A DNA stretch of 64,000 nucleotides from Pseudomonadota bacterium (GTDB lineage: Bacteria; Pseudomonadota; Alphaproteobacteria; UBA9655): assembly GCA_018242065.1 (NCBI GenBank), contig JAFECQ010000020.1:122694-186693 (forward strand), written 5' to 3'. The position numbers were made by a program, and so were the translations under genes. The notes below the pieces were generated by a model. That model searched no databases, had not been told where the DNA came from, and saw only the letters and a program-made list of their open reading frames with translations. Below, in pieces: positions 25,807-34,751 of the stretch (within the stretch, counting starts at the first letter, position 1; every line of letters starts with the position of its first letter).

Positions 25807-26972
25807 TTTAATACTCCTTCAATATAACCAATAAGTTTCGAAGCCACCTCTTTTTTTGAACAAGACGGCCAAGTCTCAACTTTTTCACGAGTTACGAAAG
25901 AAACCTGCGTATCATCACATCCAAAGATACCTTGACTGACATCATTTGCAACAACCCAATCACACTTAAACAGTTTGTCCCTTGCATTTTCAATAAGGTT
26001 ATCTGTTTCAGCTGCAAAACCGATTAAAAGCCGAGGCCTCATTTTATGTGCTGCTAAATTAGCAAGAATGTCTGGGTTTGGTTTTAATGAAAGAGAAGAA
26101 ATATTCATTTTCTTTTTAATTTTTTGAAGTGCACTATTTTCAGGTCGCCAATCAGCTACGGCTGCTGTGCAGATAGCAACATCTACAGGCAGATGAGCTT
26201 CTGTTGCCTCTCTCATTTCTTCAGCCGTTTTAACACTAATTGTTGATACGCCTTTTGGAAAAGGTACTGATGTAGGGCCTGAAATTAAGATCACCTTAGC
26301 CCCTCTTTCAACAAGTGCTTGAGCAATTGCATATCCTTGCTTACCTGAAGATGCATTTGAAAGATATCTTACTGAATCAATGGGTTCTTGAGTAGGACCC
26401 GCTGTTACAAGAGCGCGGATGTTTTTGAGAGATTGCTTAAGGGAGAGTTTTTCCAAAATAAAAGTACAAAGATCTAAAGGCTCAATCATTTTTCCTAAGC
26501 CCATCTCTCCACACGCAAGAACCCCTTCATCTGGTCCTATAAACTCAACACCTCTGTCTTTTAATATTTTAACATTTGCTTGAGTTGCGGAATGATTCCA
26601 CATCTCAACATTCATTGCGGGAGCCATTAAAAGAGGTGCCTTTGCCGCCAACAGAATTGTAGAAGCTAAATCATCTGCCAACCCATGTGCTGCTTTCGCA
26701 ATAAAATCGGCGCTTGCAGGGGCAACTGCCACCAGATGAGCTTCTCGCGCTAAGCGAATGTGCCCCATTTCTGATTCTTCTGTCAGAGAAAATAAATCCG
26801 TATAAACGGGTTCTTCTGAAAGAGCTGCGCAAGAGAGAGGTGTTATAAATTGAGCACCTCCCGCTGTTAAAATCACGCGGACTTTAATCCTCTCATTACG
26901 CAACAGGCGGATAAGCTCAAGGCTTTTATAGGCAGCGATACTTCCACTGATGATTAATGTAACACAATACAT
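25803..26972 (-). CDS. coaBC: Bifunctional phosphopantothenoylcysteine decarboxylase/phosphopantothenate-cysteine ligase
   Basis: The 389-residue protein joins CoaC (about residues 1-185) and CoaB (about 190-389), two consecutive steps of coenzyme A synthesis. The FMN decarboxylase part has the catalytic His region (HIRLAREAH), APAMNVEMW and the active-site Cys in GVLACGEMG. The ligase part has [26 protein letters not shown], and LIGFAAET with VVANDVS near the end. The message continues into dut and the SH3 gene. Length and motifs are complete. Confidence 0.95.
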   Translation of the reverse strand: MYCVTLIISGSIAAYKSLELIRLLRNERIKVRVILTAGGAQFITPLSCAALSEEPVYTDLFSLTEESEMGHIRLAREAHLVAVAPASADFIAKAAHGLADDLASTILLAAKAPLLMAPAMNVEMWNHSATQANVKILKDRGVEFIGPDEGVLACGEMGLGKMIEPLDLCTFILEKLSLKQSLKNIRALVTAGPTQEPIDSVRYLSNASSGKQGYAIAQALVERGAKVILISGPTSVPFPKGVSTISVKTAEEMREATEAHLPVDVAICTAAVADWRPENSALQKIKKKMNISSLSLKPNPDILANLAAHKMRPRLLIGFAAETDNLIENARDKLFKCDWVVANDVSQGIFGCDDTQVSFVTREKVETWPSCSKKEVASKLIGYIEGVLK

Positions 26973-27061
26973 GTGGTAAACATTACTGGATGCAGAGCAT
27001 GCTGTGAAGAGAGAAATTATCAGTAAATATCTGTTAGAATAAGTTTAATCCTTGATCATTG

Positions 27062-27090
27062 TTGACTTTTCCTACAAATCTCTTTAACGA
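27062..27090 (+). promoter_or_regulatory. Putative promoter of the tRNA-Leu gene
   Basis: TTGACT at 27062-27067 is followed 17 bases later by TAACGA at 27085-27090, ten bases before the mature tRNA 5' end. The -35 box is good and the -10 box is fair. It also could serve the downstream rnd gene by read-through. Confidence 0.4.
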
Positions 27091-27100
27091 GAATAGGAAA

Positions 27101-27187
27101 GCCCAGGTGGCGGAATTGGTAGACGCGCTAGATTCAGGTTCTAGTAAGCGAAAGCTTGTGGAAGTTCGAGTCTTCTCCTGGGCACCA
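27101..27187 (+). tRNA. tRNA-Leu (anticodon CAG)
   Basis: A type II tRNA of 87 bases including an encoded CCA. The acceptor stem GCCCAGG (27101-27107) pairs with CCTGGGC (27177-27183), followed by discriminator A and CCA. The anticodon stem CTAGA/TCTAG encloses TTCAGGT, giving anticodon CAG at 27135-27137. The long variable arm (TAAGCGAAAGCTTGT) and GTTCGAGTC T-arm are typical of leucine tRNA. Confidence 0.97.
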
Positions 27188-27232
27188 ATTCAAGGTATAC
27201 TTCCCTTATATCAAACTAATTGAAAGCAACAT

Positions 27233-27847
27233 ATGAAAATTCATTATCATCGCGGGGATATTCCTTCAAATCTGAAGTTTAGCCATTCTGTTGCTATAGA
27301 TACGGAAGCCATGGGGCTTTACATCCCACGTGATCGCTTAACGCTTGTACAACTTTCTTCGGGAGATGGTGAATGCCACCTTGTGCATTTTCCTCTTGGA
27401 GCTTCTTATGAATCCCCTAATTTACAAGCTCTCTTGAATGATAAAAACCTTGAGAAAGTTTTTCATTTTGCTCGTTTTGATTATGCTATTCTAAAGTATT
27501 ACTTAAAAGTAGACGCAACACCTCTTTTCTGCACAAAAATTGCTTCAAGACTATCTCGAACTTTCACCGACAAGCACGGTTTAAAAGATCTCTGTAAACA
27601 GCTTTTGAATGTGGAAATTTCAAAACAAGAACAAACATCCGATTGGGGCTCAGAGCATCTAACCGAAAAACAAATGGAATATGCTGCCACGGATGTTCTT
27701 TATCTCCACCGTTTAAAAGCTACATTACAAGAACTTTTAAAACGAGAAGGACGTGAATCTATAGCAAAAGCTTGTTTTGAATTTATTCCAGCACGTTGTG
27801 AGCTTGATATTCAAGGTTGGAATGAGGTTGATATTTTTCAACATTAA
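27233..27847 (+). CDS. rnd: Ribonuclease D
   Basis: A 204-residue DEDDy 3'-5' exonuclease. The first acidic pair is in VAIDTEAMGLYIPR, the second Asp in VFHFARFDYAILKYY, and the last motif in YAATDVLYLHRLKATL. The protein lacks the HRDC domain of E. coli RNase D (375 residues); this short form is usual in alphaproteobacteria. It trims tRNA and other structured RNAs. It lies 45 bases after tRNA-Leu and may be read from the same promoter. Confidence 0.9.
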   Translation: MKIHYHRGDIPSNLKFSHSVAIDTEAMGLYIPRDRLTLVQLSSGDGECHLVHFPLGASYESPNLQALLNDKNLEKVFHFARFDYAILKYYLKVDATPLFCTKIASRLSRTFTDKHGLKDLCKQLLNVEISKQEQTSDWGSEHLTEKQMEYAATDVLYLHRLKATLQELLKREGRESIAKACFEFIPARCELDIQGWNEVDIFQH

Positions 27848-27880
27848 AGTATAAGTAAAGAATATATTAATATTTTAAGG

Positions 27881-28882
27881 ATGTCATACTTGATGCAGCA
27901 AGCTGTTTTAAAACCTCTTTTTCCCCAAGATGATCTTTCAGAAGCGCGTCGTGTTTTAAACCTTGAAGCGGAAGCACTCCTCCATTTAGCTCAAAATTTG
28001 GATAACTCTTTTGAAAGAGCCATCGATCTTTTAATGCAATCAGCTGGACGTGTTATTCTTTCAGGTATTGGAAAAAGCGGACATATCGCAAATAAAATCG
28101 CTTCGACATTTTCTTCAACAGGAACTCCTGCTTTTTTTATACATCCAAGTGAAGCCAGCCATGGCGATCTTGGTATGATCACTCAAGAAGATATCCTGAT
28201 TATACTTTCTCTTTCTGGAGAAACGGCTGAGCTATCCGACATGATCAACTACGCAAAGCGTTTTGATATCCCTATTATTGCTATTACATGCAAAACTAAT
28301 AGTCTTCTTTCAAAAGCCGCGCGTTACACCCTTTTGCTTCCCCCTATTTCTGAGGCTTGCCCAATGGGGCTTGCCCCCACGACCTCAACTACTCTTATGG
28401 TGGCTTTGGGGGATGCTCTCGCCGTTACCCTTTTAAAGCGCAAAGGTTTTTCGGAGAAAGACTTTAAAAAGCTACATCCAGGTGGTCGTTTAGGACGCAA
28501 ACTTTTGCACGTCTGTGATATTATGCGCCCCTATGAAGAACTCCCGCTTGTTTCAAAAGATACATTGATGAGCGAAGCTCTTGTTGTTATGACAGAAAAG
28601 GGCTTTGGATGTATAGGCGTTTTAGATGACAATAAAATCCTGATCGGAGTCATTACCGATGGAGACTTGCGCCGCCATATGAGTCCTCACCTTTTAAGTC
28701 AAAAGGTCATGAGTATCATGACTTCGTCTCCCAAAACTATTTTTTCATCTGCCTTTGCAGTCGAAGCCTTAGGGTTCATGAATCGTCAATCAATTACAAA
28801 TTTATTCGTATTAGAAGAAAACACAAATCAACTCGTAGGTCTTATGCGACTTCATGATTGCTTAAGAGAGGGGCTTGCTTAA
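27881..28882 (+). CDS. kdsD: Arabinose-5-phosphate isomerase KdsD
   Basis: KdsD converts ribulose-5-phosphate to arabinose-5-phosphate, the first step of Kdo synthesis for LPS. The roughly 330-residue protein has an N-terminal SIS domain (VILSGIGKSGHIANKIAST, SHGDLGMI, ILSLSGETAE) and two C-terminal CBS domains (about 215-330), with the inter-domain HPGGRLGRKLL typical of KdsD/GutQ. AAGG touches the ATG at 27881; the ATG at 27893 is an alternative with 12-base spacing. It is the first gene of a run with lptC, lptA, lptB and proS. Confidence 0.94.
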   Translation: MSYLMQQAVLKPLFPQDDLSEARRVLNLEAEALLHLAQNLDNSFERAIDLLMQSAGRVILSGIGKSGHIANKIASTFSSTGTPAFFIHPSEASHGDLGMITQEDILIILSLSGETAELSDMINYAKRFDIPIIAITCKTNSLLSKAARYTLLLPPISEACPMGLAPTTSTTLMVALGDALAVTLLKRKGFSEKDFKKLHPGGRLGRKLLHVCDIMRPYEELPLVSKDTLMSEALVVMTEKGFGCIGVLDDNKILIGVITDGDLRRHMSPHLLSQKVMSIMTSSPKTIFSSAFAVEALGFMNRQSITNLFVLEENTNQLVGLMRLHDCLREGLA

Positions 28883-29514
28883 TGTCACTCTCTCTTCCCA
28901 AAAGCTACTCACGTTATGTAAGCCTGATGAAATTTTTTCTTCCTTTGGGAATTATTTTATCTGTTGGTTTTGCTATTGCATGGCCTTATCTTTTATCCCT
29001 CAGCAAAGAAGGGTTTGTTGCAATTGACACTTCTCATCCTGAAATTAAAGAGAATAGAATGATGCGTCCTCGTTATTTATCAACCGATAAAAAGGGGCAG
29101 CCCTTTCAAGTTGATGCACAGTGGGCAAAACAACAGACCGACGATCTCTCCAATCTCATTAGCCCCACAGGTTCATTAACAGTGATTGAGGGGGAGACTT
29201 TTAATCTAAAAGCTGCAGAAGGACATTATGATAGCCAGGCAAAAGTCTTAAACTTAGAGGGTAAAGTTGTTCTCACAAGTACAGATGGCTACCTTGTTCA
29301 AACGGAAAAAGCACGCATTACTGTGGATGACAAGATCATCGAAGGCGATACATATATTGAAGGTGAGGGGCCTACTGGCAAGATCATGGGGAAAAATGGT
29401 TTTAAAATCGAAACACTTGCAGAAGGGAAAAAAGTCATTCTCTTAAAAGGTCCTTCCAGAGTTGAGATTAAACAAGCTAAACTTAAGAAACCTAAGGACT
29501 CTCATGCGCAATAA
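28882..29514 (+). CDS. lptC: LPS export protein LptC
   Basis: The start is the ATG that overlaps the kdsD stop (TAATG), with GAGAGGGG 8 bases upstream; an earlier in-frame ATG at 28858 lies inside kdsD. The 210-residue protein has one membrane helix (about residues 22-42) and a periplasmic beta-jellyroll (DUF1239): MMRPRYLSTDKKGQPFQV, LTVIEGETFNLKAAEGHYD, and VLNLEGKVVLTSTDGYLVQT. LptC links the LptB2FG pump to the LptA bridge. It precedes lptA with an 11-base overlap. Confidence 0.88.
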   Translation: MSLSLPKSYSRYVSLMKFFLPLGIILSVGFAIAWPYLLSLSKEGFVAIDTSHPEIKENRMMRPRYLSTDKKGQPFQVDAQWAKQQTDDLSNLISPTGSLTVIEGETFNLKAAEGHYDSQAKVLNLEGKVVLTSTDGYLVQTEKARITVDDKIIEGDTYIEGEGPTGKIMGKNGFKIETLAEGKKVILLKGPSRVEIKQAKLKKPKDSHAQ

Positions 29515-30475
29515 GTTTTTTTATTTTTCTATTTTTTTGTTTGTTCGTGCATCTTTTTGTCATGCACAAATTCTAGACCAGCTTAATAATAGCAAAGATG
29601 AGTCTCCTATTATCATTGAAGCAGATGAATCGGTCGTCTGTGATGAAATGGCTAATAAATGTGTAGCTACAGGAAATGCAAAAGCGCAAAAAGCCACAAA
29701 CACCGTTTATGGAGATGTCTTAACTCTTTATTTTACCGAAGGACGTGAGCGTGAAATTACCTCGATGACAGCAGATGGCCATGTCCGCATGGAAACACCA
29801 ACCGAGCAAGCCTTTGGTGATCATGCTCATTATGACATAAAATTAGATCGTGTTTTGATGACAGGGGGGAATTTAAAAATTTTAACGCCAAAAGAAACAA
29901 TTACAGCAAGAGACTCCATTGAATATTGGCATACAGAAAACAAAGGCATTGCAAGAGGAAATGCGGTTGCAGTCTTTCCTGAAAAGGAAGAACTTGTGCA
30001 AGCTGACACTCTCGTTGCTTATTTTAAATCTTCTTCAAATACTCCTGAGAAAAGTGACAAAAGTGAAAAGGATAATGAAAAGTTAGCAATTGATCGGGTA
30101 GAAGCCGAAGGAAATATGCTCGCTTCTGGGCCCAAAGGGGTTGTCACGGGAGATCGCGGGATTTATACGGCAAAATCCCATATCGTCGAAGTCTTTAATA
30201 ATGTTAAAGTTACTCAAGGTGAGAACGTTATTGAAGGGGGATATGCGCGTCACAATTTAAATACAAATGTCGCAGAAATGTTTACCCATCCTCCTCACGT
30301 TTCTCAAGAAGGGCCTAAAAAGCGTATTTCTGGGATTATTCTCCCGAAAGATGCTAAAAAAATGAAAGAAGGTGAGAAAAAATCAGAAACGTCGATTGCT
30401 GATAACAGTAAAGATGGACAGATCTTTCCGATTTCTGCTAAAACGAAATCAGACGCCTCTTCTCAAAGTGAATAA
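29504..30475 (+). CDS. lptA: LPS transport periplasmic protein LptA (OstA-like)
   Basis: The ATG at 29504 gives a 323-residue precursor with a signal peptide ending ASFCHAQ. The OstA/LptA beta-jellyroll follows: [51 protein letters not shown] and [15 protein letters not shown]. It is longer than E. coli LptA (185) because of a second jellyroll copy and a lysine-rich C-terminal tail of about 50 residues (near [13 protein letters not shown]). The extra tail may span more of the periplasm or bind LPS; that is inference. It lies directly before lptB. Confidence 0.88.
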   Translation: MRNKFFYFSIFLFVRASFCHAQILDQLNNSKDESPIIIEADESVVCDEMANKCVATGNAKAQKATNTVYGDVLTLYFTEGREREITSMTADGHVRMETPTEQAFGDHAHYDIKLDRVLMTGGNLKILTPKETITARDSIEYWHTENKGIARGNAVAVFPEKEELVQADTLVAYFKSSSNTPEKSDKSEKDNEKLAIDRVEAEGNMLASGPKGVVTGDRGIYTAKSHIVEVFNNVKVTQGENVIEGGYARHNLNTNVAEMFTHPPHVSQEGPKKRISGIILPKDAKKMKEGEKKSETSIADNSKDGQIFPISAKTKSDASSQSE

Positions 30476-30488
30476 AGTTAGTAATCTA

Positions 30489-31241
30489 ATGGAATTTTCA
30501 GAAAACGATACATCTTCAAAAGAAGGACTTAGAACTGAAAATTTGCGTAAATCATATGCACGACGCGTTGTTGTTGCGGGCGTGAATTTACATGTAAAAC
30601 GTGGTGAAGTTGTCGGTCTGTTGGGACCAAATGGTGCTGGGAAAACAACTTGTTTTTCTATTATTACAGGATTAATTAAAGCCGACTCTGGATCTGTTTT
30701 TTTGGATGGTTTTAATATTACAGCTCTTCCTATGTATCGCAGAGCACGTTTAGGAATTGGCTACTTGCCTCAAGAAACATCTATTTTTCGTGGTCTTTCA
30801 GTTGAAAATAATATTAAAGCCATCTTAGAAATTGTAGAACCCGATTATGATGTACGTGAAGAACGTCTTGAAATGCTTCTTGACGAATTTACGATCAAGC
30901 ATATACGTCACTCTCCCGCTCTTTCCCTTTCTGGAGGAGAAAGAAGACGAACTGAAATTGCACGAGCTCTTGCAAGTAACCCTCATTTTATGTTGTTAGA
31001 TGAACCCTTGGCGGGTATTGATCCCATTGCTGTTTCCGAAATTCGAGATCTTATTGCCCATTTAAAAGATAAGAATATTGGCGTTTTAATTACAGATCAT
31101 AATGTGCGAGATACGCTCGGTATTGTTGATCGGGCTTATATCATTAATGACGGTCTCGTTCTTAAAGAAGGCCTTCCTGATGAAATTGTCGCGGATGCAG
31201 CTGTTCGCCGTGTTTATTTAGGGGAAGAATTTAGACTTTAA
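30489..31241 (+). CDS. lptB: LPS export ABC transporter ATPase LptB
   Basis: The ATG at 30489 gives a 250-residue protein in line with E. coli LptB (241); in-frame codons upstream fall inside lptA and are rejected. Walker A is GPNGAGKTT, the Q-loop phrase is [10 protein letters not shown], the ABC signature [17 protein letters not shown], Walker [14 protein letters not shown] and the switch His in [13 protein letters not shown]. Together with LptFG (not in the window) it powers LPS extraction. In many alphaproteobacteria rpoN and hpf follow; here proS follows directly. Confidence 0.95.
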   Translation: MEFSENDTSSKEGLRTENLRKSYARRVVVAGVNLHVKRGEVVGLLGPNGAGKTTCFSIITGLIKADSGSVFLDGFNITALPMYRRARLGIGYLPQETSIFRGLSVENNIKAILEIVEPDYDVREERLEMLLDEFTIKHIRHSPALSLSGGERRRTEIARALASNPHFMLLDEPLAGIDPIAVSEIRDLIAHLKDKNIGVLITDHNVRDTLGIVDRAYIINDGLVLKEGLPDEIVADAAVRRVYLGEEFRL

Positions 31242-31255
31242 GGAGATATGATACG

Positions 31256-32536
31256 ATGCGTTCCTCAGTTTTTTTCTACCCAACACTCAGAGAAACTCCT
31301 CAAGAAGCTCAAATAGCATCTCATCGTTTAATGTTACGCTCTGGAATGATTTCTCAAGTTACCTCTGGTATTTACACTTGGCTCCCTTTGGGATTAAAGG
31401 TCCTTAGAAATATTTCCCAAATTGTTCGGGAAGAGCAAGATCGCGCTGGTAGTCTTGAAGTTCTCATGCCAACAATCCAGCCTGCTGAACTTTGGGAAAA
31501 AAGCGGGCGTTACCATGATTATGGAAAAGAGATGCTCCGCATTATAGATCGTCATGAGAGAGAAATGCTCTACGGTCCCACTGCAGAAGAAGTAATCACA
31601 GATATTTTCGCTCGCTTCATCAAAAGTTATCGAGACCTTCCTAAGCGTTTTTACAATATCCAATGGAAATTCCGGGATGAAATACGCCCTCGTTTTGGTA
31701 TCATGCGTGGTCGTGAATTTTTAATGAAGGACAATTATTCTTTTGATCTCTCGATAGAAGGAGCAAAAGCATCTTATCAAGCGATGCTAGAAGCTTATGT
31801 AAAAACTTTTGCGCGCATGGATCTTACCGCAATTCCCGTTCGGGCATCATCAGGAGCAATTGGTGGCAACTTGAGCCATGAGTTTCAAATACTGGCAGAA
31901 ACGGGAGAAAGCGAAATTTTCTATGACGTTGACTATGAGAGCTTGGATGTTAATACACTTACTCTCGATCGTTTGCAGACACTTTACGCAGCCTCAGATG
32001 AACTCCATGATCCAAAAAATTGCCCTGTTCCAAAGGAAAAATTAAAAACAGCGCGCGGAATAGAAGTGGGACATGTGTTCTATTTTGGAACTAAATATTC
32101 TGTCCCGCTAGGAGCCTTTGTCATGGGACCTGATGGCAAACAAGTCCCAGTCGAGATGGGATCTTATGGTATCGGGATTTCTCGTCTGGTTGGTGCTATT
32201 ATTGAAGCGCACCACGATGAAGATGGCATTAAGTGGCCCGAAAGTGTGGCTCCTTTTAAAGTTGGCCTTCTCAACCTTAAAATAAAGGACGAAGCCTGTA
32301 ACAAGCTCTGTGATGATCTTTATGGCAAGCTTTTACAAGCAGGCGTTGATGTTCTTTATGATGATCGCGACATGGGAACTGGTGCAAAATTTGCTGACAT
32401 GGATCTCATTGGCCTTCCCTGGCAGATCATCATTGGACCACGAAGCGTTTCCTCAGGACAATGCGAAGTCAAGAATCGCCGCACCGGAGAAAAGCTTGAG
32501 CTTTCTTTTGAAGATGCACTCAAGAAGGTTGTTTAA
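31256..32536 (+). CDS. proS: Prolyl-tRNA synthetase
   Basis: A class II aminoacyl-tRNA synthetase of 426 residues. This is the shortened alphaproteobacterial/mitochondrial ProRS type, which lacks the inserted editing domain of E. coli ProRS (572 residues). Motif 1 region [20 protein letters not shown], motif 2 ([23 protein letters not shown]) and motif 3 ([19 protein letters not shown]) are intact, and a C-terminal anticodon-binding domain ends the protein. AAGGAGAT lies before the ATG at 31256. It terminates the kdsD-lpt transcript, with a small hairpin (CACAATA-GTT-TATTGTG) at 32537-32553 just after the stop. Confidence 0.95.
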   Translation: MRSSVFFYPTLRETPQEAQIASHRLMLRSGMISQVTSGIYTWLPLGLKVLRNISQIVREEQDRAGSLEVLMPTIQPAELWEKSGRYHDYGKEMLRIIDRHEREMLYGPTAEEVITDIFARFIKSYRDLPKRFYNIQWKFRDEIRPRFGIMRGREFLMKDNYSFDLSIEGAKASYQAMLEAYVKTFARMDLTAIPVRASSGAIGGNLSHEFQILAETGESEIFYDVDYESLDVNTLTLDRLQTLYAASDELHDPKNCPVPKEKLKTARGIEVGHVFYFGTKYSVPLGAFVMGPDGKQVPVEMGSYGIGISRLVGAIIEAHHDEDGIKWPESVAPFKVGLLNLKIKDEACNKLCDDLYGKLLQAGVDVLYDDRDMGTGAKFADMDLIGLPWQIIIGPRSVSSGQCEVKNRRTGEKLELSFEDALKKVV

Positions 32537-32600
32537 CACAATAGTTTATTGTGGATATAATATTTAAAATTTTAATCAAAATTAATTAAAATAAAATATT

Positions 32601-32629
32601 TTGACTTATTAATATTTTATTCCTATTGT
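32601..32629 (+). promoter_or_regulatory. Putative promoter of the small secreted gene at 32667
   Basis: TTGACT at 32601-32606 and TATTGT at 32624-32629 are spaced by 17 bases, in a very AT-rich stretch about 40 bases upstream of the gene. The spacing is ideal and the boxes are good. Confidence 0.5.
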
Positions 32630-32666
32630 GCACACCTTGTTAATTAATTATTAAAAGGTGATAAAT

Positions 32667-32921
32667 ATGAATAAAAAAATTTTTGGGTTCGCTTTTTTTC
32701 TTGCTGCCATTCTTGAAACAACTTTTCTCAATGCAATGCCCGAAGTTGAAAGCTCAGGTATCCGTTCTACGACTCCTCCTCCTCTCAGTATGTACGATCA
32801 AGGATGGGCTCCTGGTGCTCCCTGTAGAACAGAAAAAGACCGTGCTAGTGCTCAAGCACGTGCCAAAGCAGACCCCAGCCACTACCGCTGGTTCAATGGT
32901 AATCTTTGGATAAGGTCATAG
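32667..32921 (+). CDS. Small secreted protein, unknown function
   Basis: The ATG at 32667 (MNKKIFG) is preferred because AAGGTG sits 6 bases upstream; the upstream GTG is part of that site. The 84-residue precursor has a signal peptide ending near TFLNAMPE. A mature part of about 60 residues follows, with TTPPPLSMYDQGWAPGAPC in the middle and a basic, Trp-rich end (HYRWFNGNLWIRS). One cysteine remains after cleavage. I recognise no family. It stands alone with its own promoter and no cotranscribed neighbour. Confidence 0.6.
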   Translation: MNKKIFGFAFFLAAILETTFLNAMPEVESSGIRSTTPPPLSMYDQGWAPGAPCRTEKDRASAQARAKADPSHYRWFNGNLWIRS

Positions 32922-32973
32922 ATTCTCTAAGCTTAAAGCTTATAAAGAAACTAATATAATTTTTCTCGGCACT

Positions 32974-33022
32974 CCACCCAATTTGATATATAATTCATTT
33001 TAAAATTAACCAAATTGGGTGG
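32974..33022 (+). promoter_or_regulatory. Perfect 12-bp inverted repeat over the ribosome binding site of the next gene
   Basis: CCACCCAATTTG at 32974-32985 and CAAATTGGGTGG at 33011-33022 are perfect inverted copies with a 25-base loop. The right arm contains GGGTGG, the only purine-rich candidate ribosome binding site, which ends 5 bases before the ATG at 33028. Folded, it would hide the site. There is no T-run after it, so it is not an ordinary terminator. A translational switch or a binding site for a dimeric repressor fits better. Confidence 0.5.
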
Positions 33023-33027
33023 CTTTA

Positions 33028-33591
33028 ATGACTGTAACGCCTTCGCGCATGATACCCTTAGGAACAAAAGCTCCTTCTTTTAGCCTAAGAGATACTCTTT
33101 CAGGAAAAAATCTCACTCTCAATCAATTGAGGTCCGATAGAGCAACGGTGATTATGTTTTTATGCAACCATTGCCCTTTTGTAAAACACATCTGGCCAGA
33201 AATTCTCAATGTTGCTCATCAATATATTCCGGAAGGTATTAGCTTTATTGCCATCAATTCAAATGATGCAGAAACTTATTCTGAAGATTCCCCTCACAAT
33301 ATGAAAAAAATAGCAGAAGACTTAAAATTTCCCTTCCCTTACCTTTATGATGATACCCAAGAAGTTGCACGTGCTTATGGCGCAGAATGCACCCCTGACT
33401 TTTTCGTGTATGATCGAAATCTTGCTTGTGTTTATCGGGGTCGATTTGACGACTCTCGCCCCAACAATCATACTCCTATAACAGGGAAAGATCTTAAAAC
33501 AGCATTAGATTGCATCTTAAAAGGTGAATCGGTCCCACAAAATCAAAAACCAAGTACAGGATGCAATATTAAGTGGAAAAGAGAACACTAA
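33028..33591 (+). CDS. Thioredoxin-fold protein (AhpC/TSA-like)
   Basis: The ATG at 33028 is used; a GTG at 33019 lies within the ribosome binding site. The 187-residue protein has a peroxiredoxin/TlpA-like thioredoxin fold. The active site is the CNHCPFVKHIW motif near residue 47, with a CxxC pair, followed by GISFIAINSNDAETY, the cis-Pro region CTPDFFVYDR and RFDDSRPNNHTPITG. This CNHCPFV subgroup is widespread but has no assigned role. The expected activity is reduction of disulfides or peroxides in the cytoplasm; no signal peptide is present. Its start lies in a strong inverted repeat. Confidence 0.82.
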   Translation: MTVTPSRMIPLGTKAPSFSLRDTLSGKNLTLNQLRSDRATVIMFLCNHCPFVKHIWPEILNVAHQYIPEGISFIAINSNDAETYSEDSPHNMKKIAEDLKFPFPYLYDDTQEVARAYGAECTPDFFVYDRNLACVYRGRFDDSRPNNHTPITGKDLKTALDCILKGESVPQNQKPSTGCNIKWKREH

Positions 33592-33625
33592 AGAAGATAA
33601 AGTCTAACTTTTTAAAGAGATTTAT

Positions 33626-34696
33626 ATGATAAAAATTATTAGAGTTTTTATATTTATTTTTCTAAGCGGCATATTATCCGAAGCGATTCTGGAAGCCCTT
33701 CCGTCTGATTGGCCTAAAGATAAAGTCATTCTTTTACCAGAGATGGGAAGCACTCCTATACTGGTTGCCATAAATTCAGCTAAAAAGTCCATCGACTTAA
33801 CACTTTATCATCTTGATGATCCGCAAATTATCGATGCCCTTATAAAGGCAAAAGAGAAGGGTGTTAACGTCAGGATTATTTTTCATAAACCTCATTTATA
33901 TCCATCGCCCTTTGAAAACAAAATCAATGAAGAAACATCAGAAAAATTAAAAGCACATGGAATTATCCCTCATTTTCTGATTGATCACCAATACACACTC
34001 ACGCACTATAAATTTATAGTCATAGATCATGATTTTGCTGTGATTCAAACCTTCAATTATGATGATTTTAATTTTAAACAAGCACGCAACTTTGGGCTTA
34101 CAATTGAAGATGAAAAACAGGTAACAGCTCTTTCCAGAATCTTTGAAAATGATTTTACAGGTAACAGTTTTAAAAATGATGAAGATGTTCTGAACTTATG
34201 GAGTCAAACAAATATTATTCTAGGCCCCAAAGAACAACGCAAGTTCATTACGGATCTTTTAAAATCTGCAAAGCAGTCTGTTTATATTTACCAACAAGAT
34301 CTTTCTGATCCTGAGATTGGAAAGGTATTGTCAATGCTTGCAAAAGAAGGAAAAAGGGTAGAAGTTCTCATGTCTCCTGAGCCTTTTGGGGGTATCGACA
34401 ACAATCGACTCAATCAAACGATTATTACAGCTTCTGGTGGAGGGTTTCGTTTCCACCCTAAAAAGGAGCTCTACATTCACGCGAAAGTCATTCTTATTGA
34501 CCCTGAGACAGACGGACAAATGTACATTGGTTCATGTAATTTATGGCCCGAATCCCTATCTCGAAATAGAGAACTTGGCATAGTTACAAGAAACAAACCT
34601 CAAATAGATGCAGTCTATAAAACATTCCAAAAGGATTGGCATACTGCTTATGGGTATGACGAAGCTAAAGCTCGAACCTCTGCTCTTAAAAATTAA
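33626..34696 (+). CDS. Secreted phospholipase D family protein
   Basis: The 356-residue protein starts with a signal peptide (about residues 1-24) and has two PLD domains. HKD motif 1 is HYKFIVIDHDFAVIQTFN (near residue 128-145) and motif 2 is HAKVILIDPETDG followed by YIGSCN (near 285-310). Both keep the His, Lys and Asp needed for catalysis, though the first lacks the usual GSxN after it. Such enzymes cleave phosphodiester bonds in phospholipids or nucleic acids. As an exported PLD it could act on host membranes, but Nuc-like or cardiolipin-synthase activity is also possible. It sits 34 bases after the thioredoxin-fold gene. Confidence 0.8.
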   Translation: MIKIIRVFIFIFLSGILSEAILEALPSDWPKDKVILLPEMGSTPILVAINSAKKSIDLTLYHLDDPQIIDALIKAKEKGVNVRIIFHKPHLYPSPFENKINEETSEKLKAHGIIPHFLIDHQYTLTHYKFIVIDHDFAVIQTFNYDDFNFKQARNFGLTIEDEKQVTALSRIFENDFTGNSFKNDEDVLNLWSQTNIILGPKEQRKFITDLLKSAKQSVYIYQQDLSDPEIGKVLSMLAKEGKRVEVLMSPEPFGGIDNNRLNQTIITASGGGFRFHPKKELYIHAKVILIDPETDGQMYIGSCNLWPESLSRNRELGIVTRNKPQIDAVYKTFQKDWHTAYGYDEAKARTSALKN

Positions 34697-34751
34697 ACTT
34701 TAATCGAAGATCATTTGAAGTTTTTTTATCAAAGCATTTTTTCGATGCCTT

